Below, piece by piece: positions 56,239-64,000 of a DNA stretch of 64,000 bases. Origin of the DNA: Hydrogenophaga sp. NFH-34 (lineage in GTDB: Bacteria > Pseudomonadota > Gammaproteobacteria > Burkholderiales > Burkholderiaceae_C). Positions within the stretch are counted from its first letter, which is position 1, and every line of letters begins with the position of its first letter. A program made the translations under genes and the position numbers. The notes under the pieces are model-generated. The model was not told where the DNA came from, searched no databases, and saw nothing but the letters and a program-made list of their open reading frames with translations. The stretch lies in NCBI RefSeq assembly GCF_021401345.1, contig NZ_JACBGE010000021.1, positions 36,001-100,000 of the forward strand, read 5' to 3'.

Positions 56239-57360
56239 ATGAACGCCGCACTGCCCCCGTCCGCCGCCCCCGCCTTTCAGGGCTGGGACAACCCCATGGG
56301 AACGGACGGTTTCGAATTCATCGAATACGCCGCGCCCGATCCGGTCGCCATGGGGGAACTCTTCGAGCACATGGGCTTCAAGGCCGTCGCCAAGCACCGC
56401 CACAAGAACGTGACGCTGTACCGCCAGGGCGACATCAACTTCATCATCAACGCCGAGCCCGACAGCTTCGCCCAGCGCTTCGCCCGCCTGCACGGCCCCA
56501 GCGTCTGCGCCATCGCTTTCCGCGTCCAGGACGCCAAGTCGGCCTACGAGCGCGCCGTTTCGCTGGGCGCCTGGGGGTATGCCAACGCCGCCGGCCCGGG
56601 CGAGCTGAACATTCCGGCGATCAAGGGCATTGGCGACTCGATCATCTATTTCATCGACCGCTGGCGCGGCAAGAACGGCGCCCAACCGGGCGAGATCGGC
56701 AACATCGGCTTCTACGACGTCGACTTCTACCCGCTGCCCGGCGCCGAGCTCAATCCGGTCGGCCACGGCCTGACGGTCATCGACCACCTCACCCACAACG
56801 TGCACCGCGGCCGCATGGGCGAATGGGCGGACTTCTACGAGCGCATCTTCAACTTCCGCGAAGTGCGCTACTTCGACATCGAGGGCCAGGCCACTGGCGT
56901 GAAGAGCAAGGCCATGACCAGCCCCTGCGGCAAGATCCGCATCCCCATCAACGAGGAAGGCAACGACAAGGCCGGTCAGATCCAGGAATACCTGGACCGC
57001 TACCACGGCGAGGGCATCCAGCACATCGCGCTGGCCTCCACCAACCTCTACGACTCGGTCGACGCGCTGCAGATGGACGGCGTGAAGCTGCTGAGCACCA
57101 GCGAGACCTACTACGAGCTGCTGCCCCAGCGCATCCCGCACCACGGCGAGGACCTCGAAGCACTCAAGGCCCGCAACATCCTGGTCGATGGCACCCCGGG
57201 CGAATTGCTGCTGCAGATCTTCAGCGAGAACCAGCTCGGCCCCATCTTCTTCGAGTTCATCCAGCGCAAGGGCAATCAGGGCTTCGGCGAAGGCAACTTC
57301 AAGGCGCTGTTCGAGACCATGGAACTCGACCAGATGCGCCGCGGCGTGCTTCAGGGCTGA
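56239..57360 (+). CDS. hppD: 4-hydroxyphenylpyruvate dioxygenase
   Basis: A 373-residue Fe(II) enzyme that converts 4-hydroxyphenylpyruvate to homogentisate in tyrosine breakdown. It has two vicinal-oxygen-chelate domains. Iron ligands are the His in VIDHLTHNV, the His in GIQHIALAS and the Glu in PIFFEFIQRKGNQGFGEGNF. An AGGAG precedes the ATG at 56239. No homogentisate dioxygenase gene is in the window. The 3' end overlaps the convergent alpha/beta-hydrolase gene by 10 bases. Confidence 0.96.
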   Translation: MNAALPPSAAPAFQGWDNPMGTDGFEFIEYAAPDPVAMGELFEHMGFKAVAKHRHKNVTLYRQGDINFIINAEPDSFAQRFARLHGPSVCAIAFRVQDAKSAYERAVSLGAWGYANAAGPGELNIPAIKGIGDSIIYFIDRWRGKNGAQPGEIGNIGFYDVDFYPLPGAELNPVGHGLTVIDHLTHNVHRGRMGEWADFYERIFNFREVRYFDIEGQATGVKSKAMTSPCGKIRIPINEEGNDKAGQIQEYLDRYHGEGIQHIALASTNLYDSVDALQMDGVKLLSTSETYYELLPQRIPHHGEDLEALKARNILVDGTPGELLLQIFSENQLGPIFFEFIQRKGNQGFGEGNFKALFETMELDQMRRGVLQG

Positions 57361-58334
57361 CCATCCCCCGCCGGCGGCGTCACATCCAGTTCTTCGGCCA
57401 GTTGCAGGGCCGCGCCCACCACGGCCGGATGAAACGCCAGCCCGACGTGAGGCGCGCCGCTCACGAGCCGGTTGTCCGCGCCAGGCAGGGTCGCAGTGCG
57501 CACCGGGAACACCACGTTGTCGGTGTCGGCGTACCAGCAGATGAAGCACCCGTAGGGCTCGGCATGCTGTTGACGTTCGCGCGCGGCCAGCGCCTGCAAC
57601 CACTTGCTGCCCCGCTGCATCTGGCGCCCGTTGACCGTGCGGCTGAAGCGCGCGAGCCAGGTGCCGTGGTGGGGTGAGCCGATGGTGAGTACACGCGCCA
57701 CCCGCTCCCGCGCGTCCGGCGCCGAGGCCAGCCAGGCGCGGATGGCCAGGCCCCCCATGCTGTGCCCAACCAAAAGGGGCGGACGGCCCGTCAGACGCTC
57801 GGCCTCCTGCACCGCCGCCTCGATCTGCGGCACGTAAGCATCCAACGAGCCCGTCAGGGGCTCCAGGCTCACGCTCACGTAGGGACGACCGACTTGGCGC
57901 AGACGGCGCATCCAGGGCATCCAGAATCCCCGGTTGCAGACGAACCCGTGCACCAGCACCACTGCCGTGCGTCCCGCAACAACTTCGGCTGTATCGGGAC
58001 AGGCCCGCCAGCGAAAAGGCTGCCACCAGGCAAACACCCGCGGCCCCCAGCCACACTCCTGCCACCAGGCACGCATCCAGACAGCGCGCTCCGCAGGCAG
58101 CGGCTGGCCTTCGGCGCGGCCGACACGGGCCGCCCACAGGAATTCGATCGCCAGAGACACGGCGTAGCCCGTCCAGCCGATCGCGGGCAGGACCAACGCC
58201 CACGCCCACCCCAGGCACAACGCGCACACGGCGGTGGCCATCGTGCCCAGAACCACCAGCACCTGCTGCAAGCGTGCCAAGCGCGAAGCCGGCCGTACCG
58301 GCTGTCTGGGAAAGTCATCGTGAGGCCAAGCCAT
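57351..58334 (-). CDS. membrane-anchored alpha/beta hydrolase (lipase-like)
   Basis: A 327-residue hydrolase with two N-terminal hydrophobic segments (about 23-64), then an alpha/beta-hydrolase domain with oxyanion motif VVLVHGFVCNRGFW and nucleophile elbow VGHSMGGLA, followed by TIGSPHHGTWLA. The last is typical of triacylglycerol or PHB-type lipases. It is probably anchored to the inner membrane. Substrate unknown. It is convergent with hppD (10-base overlap) and divergent from the fadD-like gene. Confidence 0.87.
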   Translation of the reverse strand: MAWPHDDFPRQPVRPASRLARLQQVLVVLGTMATAVCALCLGWAWALVLPAIGWTGYAVSLAIEFLWAARVGRAEGQPLPAERAVWMRAWWQECGWGPRVFAWWQPFRWRACPDTAEVVAGRTAVVLVHGFVCNRGFWMPWMRRLRQVGRPYVSVSLEPLTGSLDAYVPQIEAAVQEAERLTGRPPLLVGHSMGGLAIRAWLASAPDARERVARVLTIGSPHHGTWLARFSRTVNGRQMQRGSKWLQALAARERQQHAEPYGCFICWYADTDNVVFPVRTATLPGADNRLVSGAPHVGLAFHPAVVGAALQLAEELDVTPPAGDGQP

Positions 58335-58444
58335 GGTCCCACTATGCCCCACCCGTGGCAGCACCGCACCGTCTGACCCCAAGGCGACAGGGCATAAGGG
58401 TCGGCCCGGTATGGCCGCAGACCCCGTGTCGTCAGAATGGCGCC

Positions 58445-60166
58445 ATGGACTTCGCTCCCCACCAGACCCAACGCCCCTGGCTTGCCCATTACCCCGAAGG
58501 CGTTCCTGCCGATGTGCAGCCCGACGAATACCGTTCTCTTGCGGCTTTGCTGGAAGAGTCGTTCCGGCGCCATGGCAAGCGCCCGGTTTCGGTCTGCATG
58601 GAGCGCTGGATGTCCTATGCACAGCTCGATGAACTCAGCGCCGCCTTGGGCGCCTGGCTGCAGGCGCAAGGGCTCGCCCCAGGCGCCCGCGTGGCGGTCA
58701 TGCTGCCCAACGTGCCGCAGTTCCTCGTCGCCATGGCCGCGGTGCTGCGGGCAGGGTATACGGTGGTCAATGTCAACCCGCTGTACACGGCACGCGAACT
58801 CCAGCATCAGCTCCAGGACTCGGGTGCCGAAGCCATCATCGTGCTGGAGAACTTCGCCCACACACTGGAAGAGGTGATTGACCACACACCCGTGCAACAC
58901 GTGGTCGTCGCCAGCCTCGGGGATCTGCTGGGCTTCTGGTACGGCCGCTGGATCACCTTCGCCGTGCGGCACCTGGCCAAACTCGTTCCCAGCTACAAGC
59001 TCCCGCTCACAGGCCCCCGGGGTGCACGCCACATCGTCAGCTTCGCCACGGCCCTGGCCGCCGGCCAGACCCAGACACTGCGCCCGAGCCAAGCCAACGG
59101 CGACACCATTGCGTTCCTCCAGTACACCGGCGGAACGACCGGTCTCTCCAAAGGAGCTGTTCTGACACATCGCAATGTGGTGGCGGCCATTCTTCAAGCC
59201 GAAGCCTGGTTCCGGCCTGCCGTCCAGCGCGTCGGCGATGTGCGCGACGTCAACGCCATCGCAGCTTTGCCGCTCTACCACATCTTTGCGCTGACCCTGG
59301 GCCTCCTGACCGTGCGTTGGGGCGCGCACATGACCCTGATTCCGAATCCACGGGACATCCCCAAGTTTGTCGAAACGCTCAAGAAGCGTCCCTTCCACCT
59401 CTTGCCGGCGGTGAACACCTTGTTCAATGCCCTGCTGCAAAACCCGCAGTTCCGGCAACTGGATTTCTCCAGTTTGGCCGTCAGTCAGGCGGGGGGCATG
59501 GCGGCGTCTGAAGGGACAGCGCGACAGTGGAAACAGGTGACAGGTTGCACCATGGTGGAGGGCTGGGGCATGAGCGAAACCTGTGCCATCGGCACCAACA
59601 ACCCTGTGACCAGTGATCGCTTCAGCGGCACCATTGGACTGCCCTTGCCCGGCATCGACATTGCCATCAAGGACGACGACGGCCATGATGTGCCGCTCGG
59701 AGGGTCCGGGGAAATCTGCATCCGTGGCGCCAACGTCATGCCCGGCTATTACAACCAGCCCGAGGAGACCGCTCGCGCCTTCACGCCGGACGGCTTCATG
59801 CGCACAGGGGACATTGGCGTGATGGACGAACACGGCTACACGCGCATCATCGACCGAAAGAAGGACATGATCCTGGTCTCGGGCTTCAACGTCTTCCCCA
59901 ACGAGCTCGAAGACGTCATCTCCACCTGCCCGGGCGTCTTGGAGTGCGCGGTCGTCGGCGTGCCGGACGAACACCAGGGCGAAGCGGTCAAAGTGTTTGT
60001 GGTGCGCAGCGACGCATCGCTGCGGGAAGAGGATGTGGCCCGCTTCTGCCACGACAACCTCACCGGCTACAAGCGTCCCAAGTACATCGAATTCCGCGAT
60101 GACCTGCCCAAGACCAACGTGGGCAAGATCCTGCGACGCGCCTTGCGGGCAACGGTCGCATCATGA
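58445..60166 (+). CDS. fadD: long-chain fatty acid-CoA ligase (FadD-like)
   Basis: A 573-residue acyl-CoA synthetase with LQYTGGTTGLSKGAVLTHRN (ATP loop), GWGMSETCAIG, the fatty-acyl signature DRKKDMILVSGFNVFPNELEDVI and the catalytic lysine in KTNVGKILRRAL. The N-terminal WLAHYPEGVPADVQPDEY is typical of FadD. It activates fatty acids for beta-oxidation at the membrane. The ATG at 58445 gives the family start. It is followed 28 bases later by an MBL-fold gene, probably in the same operon. Confidence 0.92.
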   Translation: MDFAPHQTQRPWLAHYPEGVPADVQPDEYRSLAALLEESFRRHGKRPVSVCMERWMSYAQLDELSAALGAWLQAQGLAPGARVAVMLPNVPQFLVAMAAVLRAGYTVVNVNPLYTARELQHQLQDSGAEAIIVLENFAHTLEEVIDHTPVQHVVVASLGDLLGFWYGRWITFAVRHLAKLVPSYKLPLTGPRGARHIVSFATALAAGQTQTLRPSQANGDTIAFLQYTGGTTGLSKGAVLTHRNVVAAILQAEAWFRPAVQRVGDVRDVNAIAALPLYHIFALTLGLLTVRWGAHMTLIPNPRDIPKFVETLKKRPFHLLPAVNTLFNALLQNPQFRQLDFSSLAVSQAGGMAASEGTARQWKQVTGCTMVEGWGMSETCAIGTNNPVTSDRFSGTIGLPLPGIDIAIKDDDGHDVPLGGSGEICIRGANVMPGYYNQPEETARAFTPDGFMRTGDIGVMDEHGYTRIIDRKKDMILVSGFNVFPNELEDVISTCPGVLECAVVGVPDEHQGEAVKVFVVRSDASLREEDVARFCHDNLTGYKRPKYIEFRDDLPKTNVGKILRRALRATVAS

Positions 60167-60194
60167 TCGACGGTCCTCCCCGGCTGGAGCTCGC

Positions 60195-61127
60195 ATGCTG
60201 AACGACCGCCTGGCATCCGCAGGCGTCACGTTTCTGGAGCGAGGCTGGCTCTCCGCCAACAATGTGATCATCCGCGGCGATGGACGCAATGCCGTTGTCG
60301 ATACGGGCTACGCCAGCCATGCCGAGCAGACCGTTGCCCTGATCCGGCAAGCACTGGGTGCCGAGCCCCTCCTCGCGATCATCAATACGCACCTGCACAG
60401 CGACCATTGTGGTGGTAACGCAGCGTTGCAAGACGCGTATCCGCTCGTCGAAACCCATATTCCGCCCGGACAAGCCGATGCGGTACGCAATTGGGACCCT
60501 CACGCGCTCAGCTACACCCCGACCGGTCAGGTATGCCCCCGCTTCAAGATCCAGGGACTGCTGTCACCCGGGGAATCCGTCCAACTTGGCAGCCACGCCT
60601 GGGAAGTTCATGCAGCCAAAGGGCACGACCCCCATGCCGTGGTCCTCTTCGAACCGAAATCGGGCATCTTGATATCAGGCGATGCCCTGTGGGAGAACGG
60701 GTTTGGTGTCGTGTTTCCCGAGCTTGAGGGTATCGAAGCCTTCCACGAGGTCGGCGAAACCCTCGACGTGATCGAACAGCTGGCTCCATCGATCATCATT
60801 CCTGGACATGGTCAGGTGTTTGACGATCTGGCCTTGGCGCTGAAGCGTGCCAGGAGCCGCTTGGAGCAATTCCTCAGGGCGCCGGAAAAACACCACCGGT
60901 ATGCGATCAAGGTGCTCATCAAATACCGGTTGTTGGAATGGCAACAGATCCCTTTCGATGGGCTGCTCACCTGGGCAGAAGCCACACCGTATTTGCAAAA
61001 CAGCATGCCGGGCGGATTGGAGAACTCAAGCTCAGATAAGCGCAGCGCTTGGCTACAGCAAATCCTCGGTGAGCTGGAGACCTCGGGGGCTCTGACGCTG
61101 CGCGATGGCATGGTCACGAACCGTTGA
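60195..61127 (+). CDS. metallo-beta-lactamase-fold hydrolase
   Basis: A 310-residue MBL-fold protein with the metal motif NTHLHSDHCGGNAAL (about 68-82), GHDPHAVVLF, SGDALWENGFGVVFPE and a C-terminal IIPGHGQVF. A helical tail follows. It lacks a signal peptide. Substrates may be acyl-CoA or glyoxalase-like thioesters, given the upstream fadD-like gene, but this is inference. A GGAG lies 6 bases upstream of the ATG. It runs towards the rRNA operon terminator. Confidence 0.86.
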   Translation: MLNDRLASAGVTFLERGWLSANNVIIRGDGRNAVVDTGYASHAEQTVALIRQALGAEPLLAIINTHLHSDHCGGNAALQDAYPLVETHIPPGQADAVRNWDPHALSYTPTGQVCPRFKIQGLLSPGESVQLGSHAWEVHAAKGHDPHAVVLFEPKSGILISGDALWENGFGVVFPELEGIEAFHEVGETLDVIEQLAPSIIIPGHGQVFDDLALALKRARSRLEQFLRAPEKHHRYAIKVLIKYRLLEWQQIPFDGLLTWAEATPYLQNSMPGGLENSSSDKRSAWLQQILGELETSGALTLRDGMVTNR

Positions 61128-61154
61128 GACCACACCCCAGAAGGCTCAGAAAAG

Positions 61155-61190
61155 CCAAAACCCCCACTCCAGGTTATGGAGGGGGGGTTT
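61155..61190 (-). terminator. rho-independent terminator of the rRNA operon, bidirectional
   Basis: An inverted repeat (CCCCC-ACTCC with GGAG-GGGGG around AGGTTAT) ends on the minus strand in GGGGGTTTTGGCTTTT, a clear terminator for the rRNA transcript 15 bases after the 5S gene. On the plus strand the stem is followed by TTTG, so it could also stop transcripts of the MBL gene. Confidence 0.8.
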
Positions 61191-61205
61191 GTGGGGTTGT
61201 AAGAG

Positions 61206-61317
61206 CCTGACGATGACCTACTTTCACACGGGCATCCGCACTATCATCGGCGCAAAGTCGTTTCACGGTCCTGTTCGGGATGGGAAGGAGTGGGGCCAAC
61301 TTGCTATGGTCGTCAGG
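61206..61317 (-). rRNA. rrf: 5S ribosomal RNA
   Basis: The minus strand reads CCTGACGACCATAGCAAGT at the 5' side, then GGCCCCACTCCTTCCCATCC and CGAACAGGACCGTGAAACG, ending in GTAGGTCATCGTCAGG. The termini are complementary (CCTGACGA with TCGTCAGG), which is the closing helix of 5S rRNA. Length is about 112 bases. It is separated from the 23S gene by about 141 bases with no tRNA. Confidence 0.95.
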
Positions 61318-61458
61318 CATAACGGGTTGCCGGCCTGGCAAGCCAGGGCGGCGAATTCACAGAGTCGACTCAGCGTATTTTGATTGCAGCCAACGTCATG
61401 ACGTCTGGGTCATGAGGGCATAAAGACATTTGCACGTTCAGTGCTTACATCAAAGTTA

Positions 61459-64000
<2,542 letters not shown>

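Noticed and set aside
61318..61458. A possible tRNA in the 23S-5S spacer
   Set aside because: No cloverleaf or T-arm sequence is present in the 141 bases.

Overview
The window is GC-rich DNA, about two-thirds G+C by eye, from a betaproteobacterium of the order Burkholderiales, most likely the family Comamonadaceae (Hydrogenophaga-like). The assignment rests on a complete leucine-degradation gene set with a LiuR-type MerR regulator, on the block corC-lnt-glyQ-glyS-gmhB-plsC-ygjP, on protein styles, and on short GC-rich intergenic hairpins. I ran no database search, so the genus is an inference.

Layout. 1-1818 (+): the end of an ectoine-type amino-acid ABC importer (ehuC partial, ehuD, ehuA). 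1838-14437 (-): a long probable operon with most of leucine/isovalerate catabolism (AMP-dependent acyl-CoA synthetase, methylcrotonyl-CoA carboxylase liuB and liuD, methylglutaconyl-CoA hydratase liuC, HMG-CoA lyase mvaB) mixed with small accessory genes. 14596-15621 (+): an AraC regulator. 15947-25717 (+): a self-contained cluster of a gamma-glutamyltransferase homologue, a GntR/FCD regulator, a branched-chain-type ABC importer with fused LivH-LivM permease, a Rieske oxygenase and an aldehyde dehydrogenase; no substrate is evident, and it is the best candidate here for an undescribed catabolic system. 25704-27180 (-): a HAD phosphatase and two lipoproteins. 27371-30564 (+): a LuxR response regulator with a TPR hybrid histidine kinase. 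30582-31829: ychJ-like and GST genes. 31979-34858 (-): the TrkAH potassium system. 34991-43908 (-): a second acyl-CoA operon (thioesterase, isovaleryl-CoA dehydrogenase, carbonic anhydrase, aceK, thiolase, acyl-CoA dehydrogenase) that carries a low-GC HNH endonuclease gene between aceK and the thiolase gene.

43954-46250: two LiuR-like palindromes, liuR, a YigZ-family gene and a metallo-beta-lactamase-fold gene. 46308-54642 (-): the housekeeping block for glycyl-tRNA synthetase, lipoprotein N-acylation and lipid/LPS functions; glyS carries an in-frame palindromic insertion. 54727-57360: a GNAT protein with an odd leader region, an Lrp/AsnC regulator and divergent hppD (tyrosine breakdown). 57351-61127: an alpha/beta hydrolase, a fadD-like ligase and an MBL-fold hydrolase. 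61155-64000 (-): the 3' end of an rRNA operon (terminator, 5S, most of 23S).

How it works together. LiuA, LiuB/LiuD, LiuC and MvaB take isovaleryl-CoA to acetoacetate and acetyl-CoA, and the thiolase, acyl-CoA dehydrogenase, acyl-CoA synthetases and thioesterase handle related acyl-CoAs. AceK could balance the TCA cycle against the glyoxylate shunt during growth on such ketogenic substrates. No tRNA gene, CRISPR array, insertion sequence or prophage was seen.
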